A stretch of DNA of 43,041 nt. Source: Bacillota bacterium. GTDB lineage: Bacteria > Bacillota > Clostridia > Tissierellales > Sedimentibacteraceae. This document shows, one piece after another, positions 1 through 7,901 of the stretch. Made by a program: the position numbers and the translations under genes. The first letter of the stretch is position 1. The number at the start of each line of letters is the position of its first letter. The notes beneath the pieces are model-generated. The model worked only from the letters and a program-made list of their open reading frames with translations. It was not told the DNA's origin and did no database searches. The stretch covers positions 1 through 43,041 of the forward strand of contig JAEXUD010000067.1 of the NCBI GenBank assembly GCA_023453025.1, in the 5' to 3' direction.

Positions 1-144
1 TACGCTCCCGTGCACTGCCGTACAACAATATTTTCAGCATTAACACAACTCCTGGATAGTATTGTTATCATTGTATTCTTCAATACATCAGTTGTTACAG
101 CTTGTTTCTTTATAAATATAGTTTGGCGCAAAATTTTATTCTGA
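1..144 (+). CDS. Possible 3' end of a membrane protein cut by the window edge
   Basis: Frame 1 is open from the first base to a TGA at 142-144, giving 47 residues with two hydrophobic stretches (around LLDSIVIIVFF and VVTACFFINIVW). The order of residues, with Ser/Thr, Gln and Asp before a hydrophobic run, is loosely reminiscent of the VUT/YhhQ (queuosine precursor) transporter family, but this is a weak resemblance. An open frame of this size at an edge can be chance. I cannot say whether it is a real gene end or a decayed one; the next 430 bases hold nothing coding that I recognise. Confidence 0.2.
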   Translation, partial: YAPVHCRTTIFSALTQLLDSIVIIVFFNTSVVTACFFINIVWRKILF

Positions 145-577
145 CGTTTGTTTGCAAAATAATTACATCGGTGCCTGTGAAACCTCCGAAAAAGTCCCAT
201 TTCTTACAAAATACATAATTCCACCAGCTATAAAAGTTGAAATTTCAATATTCACATACTTGAAGCAAATGGTAATTGGGCAAAAAATATAGTTTTGTTG
301 TTGACACTTTGAATCCATATCTTTATCTAATCAATTGTACCTGACACTTAATCAGAGATTCTTAATGACAACAATCCCGCCCCTTTGGCATTCCTTTGGC
401 ATTTTTCAAAAATCTGGATACCGCTATTCATGAGACTTTCCAGACTTTTTCTTTCTCTCACTGTCAAAGACAGGATTATATTATAGAATTGTTTATTTTC
501 AAAGTGCTATTTTTAGGATGTTCAAAATACAAATTCTATATCTTAATTTTGCAAACTTTATTTAAGAGCTTATAATA
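145..577. other. Intergenic stretch without a recognisable gene
   Basis: No convincing gene is seen on either strand. The only structure noted is an 11-bp perfect tandem duplication (CCTTTGGCATT, 382-392 and 393-403) and a small CTGTC-AAA-GACAG hairpin at 461-473. Together with the broken repressor gene at 1268-1481, this suggests decayed DNA. Confidence 0.4.
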
Positions 578-862
578 TTATTTGTTTATTTGTTTGTTTT
601 TGTATACCTTCTGTAAATCCTTGTCGTAATATCTTAAAAATGGTAATAATGATATTTGTAATAATACAAATAACCAATTATCCAAATTAAAAACATTAAT
701 AAGAAATTGATTTAGAGATAAAAATATACTTAACAAACTTGTATAGATAAACATAATAAAGTTTCTTTTCTCAAATGCTTTAAAGATTTGAATGTATCTA
801 ACAAACCAAATTAAATACGGAACTATAAATCCACATAATAAAGAAATATTATAAACATACAT
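578..862 (-). CDS. Small hydrophobic membrane protein, unknown function
   Basis: A 94-residue protein with about three predicted transmembrane segments, ending in a basic tail (KDLQKVYKNKQINK) that would face the cytoplasm. The start was placed at the second in-frame ATG (860-862): an AGGGG-type ribosome binding site lies just before it, while the upstream ATG at 899-901 has none. I do not recognise a family. The gene stands alone between AT-rich gaps, next to a decayed repressor gene. The hydrophobic profile and RBS favour a real gene. Confidence 0.45.
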   Translation of the reverse strand: MYVYNISLLCGFIVPYLIWFVRYIQIFKAFEKRNFIMFIYTSLLSIFLSLNQFLINVFNLDNWLFVLLQISLLPFLRYYDKDLQKVYKNKQINK

Positions 863-1267
863 AAAACACACCCCTTTTTTTATTTTTTTAAATGAATTCA
901 TTTGTTTATTAATAACTAATTTAAAATATATTGTCAGTACAGCTGTAATCCAATACTCCTTTATCAGTCGCTACCACTTTCTATAAAATGTTGAATTATA
1001 TAGCCTCCAAATTTTCAACTTAAAAGTATAACCTTAATATGACAAATCTTTCTTATTTTTCATGAAAACTAATTTTGTTTCTAGTTGTATTTTTTATAAT
1101 TATATTATATATTATATAATTTTTGTTTTCAACATATAAATGTATAATAACTTTTTATTTTTCATCAATAATTTTCATTGAATTCATGTACAATTTTTTC
1201 TATAATAGTATATATAATATATTAACATTGAATATAATTTATTGAATTTAACATTTAGTGTGTTTTT
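863..1267. other. Very AT-rich intergenic region
   Basis: No gene seen. From about 1090 to 1250 the sequence is almost entirely A and T, with runs such as TATATTATATAAT that could serve as promoters in either direction, too many to single one out. It separates the small membrane protein from the broken BlaI-like gene. Confidence 0.4.
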
Positions 1268-1481
1268 ATGGATAACGTAGCATTTTCTTTTACAAAAAAC
1301 GAGCAGGAGGTTATGGAGCTTATGTGGACGCAGGACAGAGCTTTGTCACGCTCTGAGATTTATTGAGCTTTCTACTGAGCGTTCCTGGAAGAAAAGCACT
1401 ATCCACATTTTACTGAACGGCTTGCTGGAAAAAGGGGCAATCAAGGTGGACGGCTTTGTCAAAACCGGCTTGCTGTCGTAA
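1268..1481 (+). pseudogene. Frameshifted and truncated BlaI/MecI-type repressor
   Basis: Reading from the ATG at 1268 gives a BlaI/MecI-like N-terminus (FTKNEQEVMELMW, then RALSRSEI) that hits a stop at 1364-1366. Dropping one T just before this (ATTTATTGAG read as ATT ATT GAG) restores the family sequence: IIELSTERSWKKS, IHILLNGLLEKGAI, KVDGFVKTG. It then ends at 1479-1481, about where intact relatives continue with their dimerisation domain. BlaI/MecI proteins are winged-helix repressors of beta-lactam resistance or related membrane protease genes; here only the DNA-binding half remains and it is frameshifted. No blaR/mecR partner lies in the window. A sequencing error could explain the frameshift but not the missing C-terminus. 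Confidence 0.75.
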
Positions 1482-1546
1482 GGTTGAATCCTAATACATT
1501 AAATAAGTGTTGAAGCTTTCGGTGTTTTAAGTAAAAAGCAAAAAGA

Positions 1547-1571
1547 CTAATCAGGGGCAGTCTCTGATTAG
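1547..1571 (-). terminator. Bidirectional intrinsic terminator
   Basis: Arms CTAATCAG (1547-1554) and CTGATTAG (1564-1571) form an 8-bp stem, with a T-run on the plus side (1574-1580) and a TTTTTGCTTTTT-type tract on the minus side. It lies just past the minus-strand gene ending at 1585 and so ends the polA-coaE operon. Confidence 0.75.
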
Positions 1572-1584
1572 CCTTTTTTTATTA

Positions 1585-2205
1585 TTACTTCATCTTTGCC
1601 AATTCTTCAATTAATCTCGTGAATTCTTCTGTTGCTTCATATCCCTGAAGCTTTTGTTTATTGTTTTTGGTGCTGAATTCTGTGTAATATTCTTCCTTAA
1701 TGTATATATTTTTAGTTTCTATGTCATAGTACAAGTCAAAATCATATTTTTCTTCATCGCTGAAGAACAGCTTTTCATCTTTTGCAACAAATTCAGCTTC
1801 CAGCCAATAATATCCGTCCTTTTTGAGAGGAAGCTCTTCGACAGTCACAGTCTCACCGGATTTTAAAAGATTCTCAAATAATATTTTAGCAATACCTACT
1901 TTTTCTAAATCCTCTGTCTTTGTTCCGTCAAAGCTGTCTAATCTTTTGATATCCTCATGTTGATTTGTGTATCTGATACCCTTATTTGAATAAACGGTTA
2001 TATCAACATCTGAAACACTGCTTATTGAACCTGAAATTTCTGTTATATCCTTTTTCAAAGCCTCATCAATTACGCTGATGTATTCATCCTTCCTGAAAAA
2101 CAAGGATATCAATGCTATGATTACAACCAAAAGTAATACCAGTAGTATTATACGTCCGTAATTGATTTTTCTTCTTTTCCCGTACATGCGACCTCTTCTT
2201 GCCAT
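1585..2205 (-). CDS. Single-pass membrane protein, unknown function
   Basis: A 206-residue protein with a strongly basic N-terminus (RRGRMYGKRRK), one transmembrane helix at about residues 18-37 (IILLVLLLVVIIALISLFF) and an acidic, mostly polar rest that would lie outside the membrane. No catalytic motif or named domain is recognised. It is the last gene of a minus-strand operon, starting 4 bases after the coaE stop, and an intrinsic terminator follows. Position alone does not imply a role in CoA synthesis or replication. That it is a real expressed gene is likely; its function is open. Confidence 0.75.
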   Translation of the reverse strand: MARRGRMYGKRRKINYGRIILLVLLLVVIIALISLFFRKDEYISVIDEALKKDITEISGSISSVSDVDITVYSNKGIRYTNQHEDIKRLDSFDGTKTEDLEKVGIAKILFENLLKSGETVTVEELPLKKDGYYWLEAEFVAKDEKLFFSDEEKYDFDLYYDIETKNIYIKEEYYTEFSTKNNKQKLQGYEATEEFTRLIEELAKMK

Positions 2206-2209
2206 AAAT

Positions 2210-2836
2210 TCACCAACCTATACGTTTTTTTTGGAGAAGTTTTTTTATTTTTAACTTCAGCTCCTCAATTGTTCCCTCGTTGTCAATAACTTCATCAACC
2301 ATTGCTACCTTTTCATCAATCGGAATTTGATTGTTAATAATTTCCAATACATCCTCAATACATTTATTCTCGTCTATTGCCCTTTGAGTGAGTCTTTTGA
2401 CTTGAATTACCGGATTAACATAAATAAGCCATATTTCGTCAAATTTTAGGCCGTATTCTTTTTCCTCATTTAAGGCTTCCAATATTAAAGGTATATCCAG
2501 AAAAATAACATCAGCTTCACTTTCCTCCACGCCCTTCATGAGCTTTTCAATTACATAGGCATGGGAAATATGATTTAATTCTTTTATACGCTCTTTATCA
2601 TTGAAAACTATTTTCCCAAGCTTATACCTGTTTATTGTCTCATCCTCATTCAATATTTCTTTCCCAAAATGTTTTATCACATTATAATAAAGCTCACTAT
2701 CCTTATTATATCCTTCATGAACAATTTTATCTGAATCAAGTACAATAAAACCCAGCTCTTTTATTATATTAACAGCTGTTGACTTACCTGTTCCTATGCT
2801 TCCGGTTATAACTATCACTTTTTTATTTTGCATCAT
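2210..2836 (-). CDS. coaE: Dephospho-CoA kinase
   Basis: Phosphorylates the 3'-hydroxyl of dephospho-CoA with ATP, the last step of coenzyme A synthesis, in the cytosol. The 208-residue length fits the family. The P-loop GSIGTGKST lies near residues 12-20, followed by the CoaE-typical LDSDKIVHE stretch and, later, VIFLDIPLILEA. The first bases overlap the end of polA by 14 bp, so the two genes are almost certainly cotranscribed; polA-coaE adjacency is common in Firmicutes. The start has two ATG codons in a row, and either could be used. Confidence 0.95.
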   Translation of the reverse strand: MMQNKKVIVITGSIGTGKSTAVNIIKELGFIVLDSDKIVHEGYNKDSELYYNVIKHFGKEILNEDETINRYKLGKIVFNDKERIKELNHISHAYVIEKLMKGVEESEADVIFLDIPLILEALNEEKEYGLKFDEIWLIYVNPVIQVKRLTQRAIDENKCIEDVLEIINNQIPIDEKVAMVDEVIDNEGTIEELKLKIKKLLQKKRIGW

Positions 2837-5546
2837 ACCAGCTTCTTCCTATATTAATATCTGATTCAAGCTTCACCTTAAAGCTGCTTATTACATTTTC
2901 CATTTCTTCCTTCATGATTTCTTTAACTTTAATTAGCTCCGGTTCAAAGGCTTCGATAATCAATTCATCGTGAACCTGTAAAACAAGCTTTGATTTCATT
3001 TTATTGTTTTTTAATCTTTTGTACACTCCAACCATGGCTGCCTTGATTATATCTGCGGCAGTTCCCTGGACAGGAGTATTCAGAGCAATTCTTTCTCCAA
3101 AAGAACGTATATTGAAGTTTCTTGAGGCTAACTCAGGGATGTTTCTTCTTCTTTTGAAATAAGTTGAAACATATCCATCCTTCTTGCCTTGCTCAACAAT
3201 ATTCTTCATGTATTTATCAATATTACTGAAAAACCTCAGGTAATTGTCTATATACATCTTTGCTTCTTTTCTTGTTATATTTAAGTCCCTGCTTAGTCCG
3301 TAGTCACTGATTCCATAAACAATTCCAAAGTTTACAGCCTTTGCCCTGCTCCTCATTTCAGAGGTAACCTCTTCCGTGCTTACATGGAAAACCTGCGAGG
3401 CAGTCTTTGTATGTATATCCTCATTATTGGCAAATGCTTCTATTAGATTCTGCTCGTCAGCAAGATGCGCCAGCACTCTAAGCTCAATTTGTGAATAATC
3501 CGCATCGCACAGTATATATCCGTCATCTGCAATAAATGCTTTTCTTAATTCCCTGCCTTCCTCTGTTCTTGTGGGAATATTCTGAAGGTTTGGTTCTGTG
3601 CTCGAAATTCTGCCTGTGGCAGCTATGGTTTGATTGAATGACGAATGTACCCTGCCCGTATCCTTGCTGACTACATTTTTTAAACCTTCTACATAGGTTG
3701 AGTTAAGCTTGACCATAGACCTGTATTCAACAATCAGCTTAACTATTTCATGCTCCGTTTTCAGTCTGTCCAGAACCTCCGCATCTGTTGATATACCGGT
3801 CTTGGTTTTCTTGATTACAGGAAGTCCAAGCTTTTCAAACAATATAACAGCTAACTGCTTCGGAGAATTTATGTTAAAGGATTCTCCTGCTTTGTCATAT
3901 ATTTCCTTTTCAAGCAAGGATGTTTTTTCCTGAAAATGAATACCAAGGCTGTCTATGACATCTTTATCAACCTTGAAACCCACAAATTCCATATATGCCA
4001 AAACCTCAATCAGCGGCAGCTCTATAATTTGAAACAAATCAGTCATTTCAAGCTCATTTATTTCATTGCTGATTTGTTTTTCTGATTTGATAACAGTGCT
4101 TAAATAATTATATATATAGCTTTTTCGTTTTTCTAAGTCTAAATCCCTGAATGACAATCTTTTTTTGCCTGTTCCCAAAATATCATTTTCTGAAGGAATT
4201 TCTTCCTTTAAATATTCATAGGCAATTTTGTCAATGGCGTAAGAGCTTTCAGACGGCTCCAGAAGATACTTGCCTATTTCTGAATCAAAGTGGATATTGT
4301 TAAGCTCCATGTTGTTTTTCATCAGATAAATAACTTCATTTTTAATGCTGTGTCCTATTATCTGTATATCTTCTCTTTTAAAAACATCCTTTAATATTTC
4401 CAAAACTTCTTTTTCATCAGTTTTATCCAAATCTATATAATATATACTGCTGCAGTCTGAAATCCCCACGGCCACACAATTGCTGTACAAGGCTCTGTCC
4501 ATGTCAAAAAGAAGCTTAAGAGCAAGCTTACCGCTTTTTTCTATAGATTCAACTGCTTTTTTTATATCTTTTTTATTGTCAATATATATAATTTCAATAT
4601 GATTTAAAGCTTCGTCTTGAAGTGTGTCATTGCTTTTAATGTCGTCATCAAACATAGACATTTGAGCTTTTGCCTCAATTTGATCATCGGCAGCAACTCT
4701 TTTCTTAAAGGTTCTGAATTCCAGGTCATCGTACATTGACAACAGCCTTTTGGAATCAGGCTTTTGAATCTTATATTCATCTAAATTGAATTCCACGGGA
4801 ATATCTATTATAATCCGTGCCAGGGTCTGACTCATGTATGCCTGCATTTTATCAGTCTCAAGCTTTTCTTTAAGCTTTCCCTTGACAGAATCAATATTTT
4901 CATATACACCGTCCAGGCTGCCGTATTCCTGTATAAGCTTCAGTGCGGTTTTTTCTCCCACACCTCCAACCCCAGGAATATTGTCAGATGCATCACCCAT
5001 AAGTGCCTTCAGATCAACAAACTGTGCCGGACTGATGCCATAGGTATCATCCATTGCCTTGACATCCATTTCTTCTGTGTTGGTTACGCCCTTTTTTGTA
5101 AGTATTACCCTGGTTTTTTCATCAATAAGCTGCAAATAGTCCTTGTCGCTTGTAACCAAGAAAACCTCTGCACCTTGTTCTTCTGCGGCATTTGCAAATG
5201 TACCCGCCACATCATCGGCTTCAAACCCATCTATTTCTATGCATTTAATATTATGTATTTCAAGTACATCTCGTATAAGCTGAAATTGCTCAACAAGCTC
5301 GTCAGGTGCCTTTGCTCTCGTTGCTTTGTAATCCTTGTACTGCTCATGTCTGAATGAAGGTTTTTTCGGATCAAAGGCAACACATATATATTCAGGAGAA
5401 TATGTATCCAAAAGCTTATACAGCATGCTTAAAAAACCATATACCGCATTTGTATACTGTCCTTTTTTTGTTTTTAAAGGCGGCATTGCGAAGAAAGCTC
5501 TGAAAAGAATACTATTGCCGTCTATTATCATAATTTTATTGTTCAT
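2823..5546 (-). CDS. polA: DNA polymerase I, proofreading domain degenerate
   Basis: Repair and Okazaki-fragment polymerase, 907 residues. The N-terminal third is the 5'-3' exonuclease/flap domain (IDGNSILFRAFFA, FEADDVAG, LVTSDKDYLQL, GDASDNIPGVGGVGEKTA). The middle has the 3'-5' exonuclease fold without its metal ligands: the DxE of motif I is replaced by LKL, motif II reads GHSIKNEVIYL without Asp, and the motif III Tyr/Asp pair is not visible. The C-terminal polymerase domain is intact, with motif A DYSQIELRVL, motif B RSRAKAVNFGIVYG and motif C QVHDE (HDE at about 859-861). Loss of proofreading is usual in Bacillus and Clostridia Pol I. The ATG is preceded by TTAGGAGATG. It heads the polA-coaE-membrane protein operon. 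Confidence 0.97.
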   Translation of the reverse strand: MNNKIMIIDGNSILFRAFFAMPPLKTKKGQYTNAVYGFLSMLYKLLDTYSPEYICVAFDPKKPSFRHEQYKDYKATRAKAPDELVEQFQLIRDVLEIHNIKCIEIDGFEADDVAGTFANAAEEQGAEVFLVTSDKDYLQLIDEKTRVILTKKGVTNTEEMDVKAMDDTYGISPAQFVDLKALMGDASDNIPGVGGVGEKTALKLIQEYGSLDGVYENIDSVKGKLKEKLETDKMQAYMSQTLARIIIDIPVEFNLDEYKIQKPDSKRLLSMYDDLEFRTFKKRVAADDQIEAKAQMSMFDDDIKSNDTLQDEALNHIEIIYIDNKKDIKKAVESIEKSGKLALKLLFDMDRALYSNCVAVGISDCSSIYYIDLDKTDEKEVLEILKDVFKREDIQIIGHSIKNEVIYLMKNNMELNNIHFDSEIGKYLLEPSESSYAIDKIAYEYLKEEIPSENDILGTGKKRLSFRDLDLEKRKSYIYNYLSTVIKSEKQISNEINELEMTDLFQIIELPLIEVLAYMEFVGFKVDKDVIDSLGIHFQEKTSLLEKEIYDKAGESFNINSPKQLAVILFEKLGLPVIKKTKTGISTDAEVLDRLKTEHEIVKLIVEYRSMVKLNSTYVEGLKNVVSKDTGRVHSSFNQTIAATGRISSTEPNLQNIPTRTEEGRELRKAFIADDGYILCDADYSQIELRVLAHLADEQNLIEAFANNEDIHTKTASQVFHVSTEEVTSEMRSRAKAVNFGIVYGISDYGLSRDLNITRKEAKMYIDNYLRFFSNIDKYMKNIVEQGKKDGYVSTYFKRRRNIPELASRNFNIRSFGERIALNTPVQGTAADIIKAAMVGVYKRLKNNKMKSKLVLQVHDELIIEAFEPELIKVKEIMKEEMENVISSFKVKLESDINIGRSWYDAK

Positions 5547-5573
5547 GGCATCTCCTAATTTATTAGTTAATTA

Positions 5574-5602
5574 ATTATAACAACATATAATCTCACGGTA
5601 AA
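5574..5602 (-). promoter_or_regulatory. Likely housekeeping promoter of polA operon
   Basis: On the minus strand, TTTACC (5597-5602) and TATAAT (5574-5579) are 17 bp apart, about 30 bp before the polA start codon. Confidence 0.5.
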
Positions 5603-5618
5603 GGAATATTTTCATTTA

Positions 5619-5646
5619 TCATATATTGAGCTTTGCAACATATAAT
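5619..5646 (+). promoter_or_regulatory. Possible sigma-E-like sporulation promoter
   Basis: TCATATA (5619-5625) and CATATAAT (5639-5646), 13 bp apart, resemble the sigma-E pattern of Bacillus/Clostridium mother cells (about ATATT then CATACAAT). A start near 5653 would leave the ATG at 5658 almost leaderless and supports the GTG at 5676 as the start. AT-rich DNA gives such matches by chance, so this is only suggestive. Confidence 0.3.
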
Positions 5647-5675
5647 TAATTATCTGAATGAAGGGATTGATATTT

Positions 5676-6266
5676 GTGAAATTGATTGAACCTAAAAACT
5701 ATAACTTTTCCAATGTGAAATATTTCTCGCCGATGCAGTTGAGTGAGCATTACATACTATATACAAGATATATTGATTGTTTAAATAAGGTCAGGGAGGA
5801 TTTGAATTCAGACATCACCTATGCGGTATGCAACCCAAATTACAGCGAAATAAGGTCTGCTATAAAGTCAAAAACCTTTTGCTATGATTCCATTAAGCTT
5901 CATGAATTATATTTTGAGAATTTAACCGGTAATAACACAAAAATTTACGGTCCCGTGGAGTCAATAATTAATGACATATATGGATCCTACGATAATTTCA
6001 TTGAGAAATTCAAGTGTATTGCATTATCTATGAGAGGCTGGGTTTTATTTTGCTATGACTGGTATAATGATGATTATTATATTTACGGACAGGATTCTCA
6101 TGATAATGGTGTTATGCTTTATGCAGAGCCGCTGATAGTACTTGATGTGTACGAACACGCATACATGATTGACTACGGAATTAACAGGGGCAATTATATA
6201 GATGCGTTTCTTGCTAACCTTGATTTCTGTGTTGTCAATAAAAGGTTAAGTAATCTTAATTTTTGA
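5676..6266 (+). CDS. Divergent Fe/Mn superoxide dismutase-like protein
   Basis: A 196-residue protein with the Fe/Mn SOD outline: an N-terminal helix (LSEHYILYTRYIDCLN), a second helix with KLHELYF, a MRGWVLFCYDW strand, and the C-terminal signature VLDVYEHAYMIDY followed by NYIDAFLANL. Probable ligands are His25, His76, Asp157 and His161, but the first helix lacks the usual HH..HH pattern and a His aligns with the normal ligand only after a one-residue shift, so activity is uncertain. A GTG start is chosen because AAGGGA (5661-5666) is well spaced from it; an in-frame ATG at 5658 has no RBS. Clostridial relatives occur in spore coats (family knowledge), and the promoter here looks sporulation-like (inference). 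The gene is upstream of a small Cys-rich peptide gene. Confidence 0.8.
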   Translation: MKLIEPKNYNFSNVKYFSPMQLSEHYILYTRYIDCLNKVREDLNSDITYAVCNPNYSEIRSAIKSKTFCYDSIKLHELYFENLTGNNTKIYGPVESIINDIYGSYDNFIEKFKCIALSMRGWVLFCYDWYNDDYYIYGQDSHDNGVMLYAEPLIVLDVYEHAYMIDYGINRGNYIDAFLANLDFCVVNKRLSNLNF

Positions 6267-6277
6267 AAAACCCAGTA

Positions 6278-6304
6278 ACCGACTTTAGGTATATACATAT
6301 AATA
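6278..6304 (+). promoter_or_regulatory. Possible sigma-K-like promoter of small gene
   Basis: AC (6278-6279), 16 bp, then CATATAATA (6296-6304) matches the loose late mother-cell pattern AC-N16-CATAnnnTA. The transcript would start about 25 bp before a perfect AAGGAGG ribosome binding site. The element is short and may be chance. Confidence 0.3.
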
Positions 6305-6334
6305 TCATAAACAATACTTCAAGGAGGTTTAAAC

Positions 6335-6448
6335 ATGGGATTTTTAAATAATAGAGTTGCCGGAGAAAGCGGAACAAATTTACTATTCTTCTTCTTATTG
6401 TTAGTAATTTTATTCAGCTGGTGTGATGACGGTTGTGGATGTAACTAA
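6335..6448 (+). CDS. 37-residue Cys-rich membrane peptide
   Basis: Very short gene with an ideal AAGGAGG ribosome binding site (6321-6327). The product starts MGFLNNRVAGESG, continues with one hydrophobic segment (LLFFFLLLVILFSW) and ends in CDDGCGCN, so a single transmembrane helix carries a tail with three cysteines and two aspartates. The layout (Gly/Asn-rich start, one helix, short Cys tail) resembles small spore-associated peptides of the YjcZ type, but I cannot assign it to that family. It has its own terminator 11 bp downstream and a possible sporulation promoter upstream. The RBS plus terminator make a real gene very likely; the role is unknown. Confidence 0.7.
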   Translation: MGFLNNRVAGESGTNLLFFFLLLVILFSWCDDGCGCN

Positions 6449-6459
6449 TATGATAAAAT

Positions 6460-6479
6460 AGGTCTGGGCAGCCAGACCT
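6460..6479. terminator. Terminator shared by convergent genes
   Basis: AGGTCTGG (6460-6467), loop GCAG, CCAGACCT (6472-6479), then TATTTTAATTT on the plus strand and TATTTTATC on the minus strand. It separates the small peptide gene from the lysR-type gene that ends at 6501. Confidence 0.7.
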
Positions 6480-6500
6480 TATTTTAATTTGGTTATAATT

Positions 6501-7397
6501 TTACTTATATTTTTCAATCATAAATTCTTTGAATTTCTCCTCAATTTTGGAAAAATATCTATCCTGCTGATAAACATAATAAAGTTTTCTTTTTAAAGCC
6601 ATATCTTCTAAATTAACTATGAACATCCTTCCATCTGATATTTCTTTTTCAGCAGCTTTTTTTGGGAGAACCGAAATACCAACATTGTTAGAAATAAACT
6701 TTTTGATTATTTCATTATCCTCTGCCTGAATTATTATATTTAAATCGTTTAGTTTTACTCTTTTTCTACTTAAATAGCTTTCAAATATCTGTAGTGTCGC
6801 GGAACCTTTCTCCCTCAGAATAAATTTCTGATTTAAAAGTATTTCCATGGTAATTTTATCAGACTCAAATTCCTTCTTTTTCTGTATTGGGGCAACAATG
6901 ACCACCTCATCCTCTGCGATACATATATTTTTTATTTTTTTATTACCGGAAGGGGTGCCGGTGAAACCAAAGCTTGTAAATCCGTCCTCTATATTTTTAA
7001 ACACCATGCCGGAATCTATTTTTTTTATTGTAAATCCTACATCAGGATACAGATTGCTGAATTCAATTATTAAATCATGTATATAATAATCCGCAGGCAT
7101 GGAGCTTGTATATATATCAAGATTACCATGAAGCTTATCATCATCTTTTCTAATGATAGAATAAATTTTATTTTCTTCATTGAGGACATTTTTTGCATAT
7201 TTGTATAAAAGATATCCTTCTTCGGTAGGGACAATTTCTCTTCCGCTTTTTTTCAACAATTCAGCTCCGAATTCTTTTTCCAGAAGCTGCAGCTGCTTGG
7301 AAACTGCCGGTTGCGTAATAAAGAGCTTCTCAGCCGCCCTGGAAATATTTTTCAAATTTATAACTTCAATAAATGTTTTTAAATAAGATGTATTCAT
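6501..7397 (-). CDS. LysR-family regulator at the end of the hut operon
   Basis: A 298-residue LysR-type regulator. The N-terminal winged helix covers about residues 1-60 (NISRAAEKLFITQPAVSKQLQLLE is the helix-turn-helix), then a linker helix and a periplasmic-binding-like effector domain to the end. It begins 9 bases after hutP and is the last gene in the hut operon, so it is probably cotranscribed with it. Inference: it senses a histidine-pathway intermediate or a one-carbon signal and acts on the hut promoter or elsewhere. LysR proteins usually act on a divergent gene; there is none beside it here, which is odd. A second control layer next to HutP is unusual. Confidence 0.85.
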   Translation of the reverse strand: MNTSYLKTFIEVINLKNISRAAEKLFITQPAVSKQLQLLEKEFGAELLKKSGREIVPTEEGYLLYKYAKNVLNEENKIYSIIRKDDDKLHGNLDIYTSSMPADYYIHDLIIEFSNLYPDVGFTIKKIDSGMVFKNIEDGFTSFGFTGTPSGNKKIKNICIAEDEVVIVAPIQKKKEFESDKITMEILLNQKFILREKGSATLQIFESYLSRKRVKLNDLNIIIQAEDNEIIKKFISNNVGISVLPKKAAEKEISDGRMFIVNLEDMALKRKLYYVYQQDRYFSKIEEKFKEFMIEKYK

Positions 7398-7406
7398 AAT
7401 ACCTCA

Positions 7407-7841
7407 CTATATCGGCTGAATTCCCATTCCGATTGCTTCATGTTCAAAGCCTCTTCTGGGCGAACCAATTTGTCCGTATAAAACAACAGCTATCCAATTT
7501 CCGCTTGAAGGATCATCTTCAATTAAAGTTCCCCGTACAATTGTAAAGGTTAAGCCTGCACTTCTTAATACCTCTCCAAGCATTACCTGCCCTCTGCAAT
7601 AACCGCTGAGCGCTTCAATGATTGCGTGATACAGAGCATGTTCCTCATGATAATTTTCTCTTATTAAGTCTTCCCGAGAAGCAGCTGTTTCTATAGCCGC
7701 AACTATTTTTTTAGCATCCATGGAGCCGGCTTGTCCTTGATAAATCACATAATTCTTTTTTTCATAATAACTTTTTAGATTTTCCGTTTCTTCACTTAAT
7801 GCTGTCAGCAGTGCTATTTTACCTATTCCTTTTTTATCCAT
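7407..7841 (-). CDS. hutP: HutP, histidine-responsive RNA-binding antiterminator
   Basis: 144 residues, the usual length. HutP is a hexameric RNA-binding protein that, with L-histidine and a divalent metal, binds NAG repeats in hut mRNA and prevents terminator formation (Bacillus subtilis knowledge). The metal and histidine-binding region is visible as YHEEHALYHAIIEALSG, followed by RGQVMLGEVLRSAGL, TIVRGTL, and the C-terminal RRGFEHEAIGMGIQPI. In Bacillus hutP is the first hut gene; here it is fifth, behind a strong internal stem-loop (7861-7898). Its ribosome binding site lies in the GGCGGG stretch after that hairpin. Assignment is firm; whether it acts on that hairpin is inference. Confidence 0.92.
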   Translation of the reverse strand: MDKKGIGKIALLTALSEETENLKSYYEKKNYVIYQGQAGSMDAKKIVAAIETAASREDLIRENYHEEHALYHAIIEALSGYCRGQVMLGEVLRSAGLTFTIVRGTLIEDDPSSGNWIAVVLYGQIGSPRRGFEHEAIGMGIQPI

Positions 7842-7860
7842 CAGCTTCCCGCCTTAAAAT

Positions 7861-7898
7861 ATAATAAAAGCAATTGTTGATTCAATTGCTTTTATTAT
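7861..7898 (-). terminator. Strong stem-loop between fchA and hutP
   Basis: A perfect 16-bp inverted repeat (7861-7876 and 7883-7898) with a 6-base loop fills the gap between the fchA stop and the hutP start. On the minus strand the 3' arm ends GCTTTTATTATATTTT, so it can act as an intrinsic terminator or attenuator. No clear NAG/UAG series spaced as in the Bacillus HutP site was seen, so HutP control is not established. Confidence 0.7.
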
Positions 7899-7901
7899 AC
7901 A

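Noticed and set aside
350..520. About 50 open codons on the minus strand in the left gap
   Set aside because: No start with a ribosome binding site, no recognisable family; such length is expected by chance.
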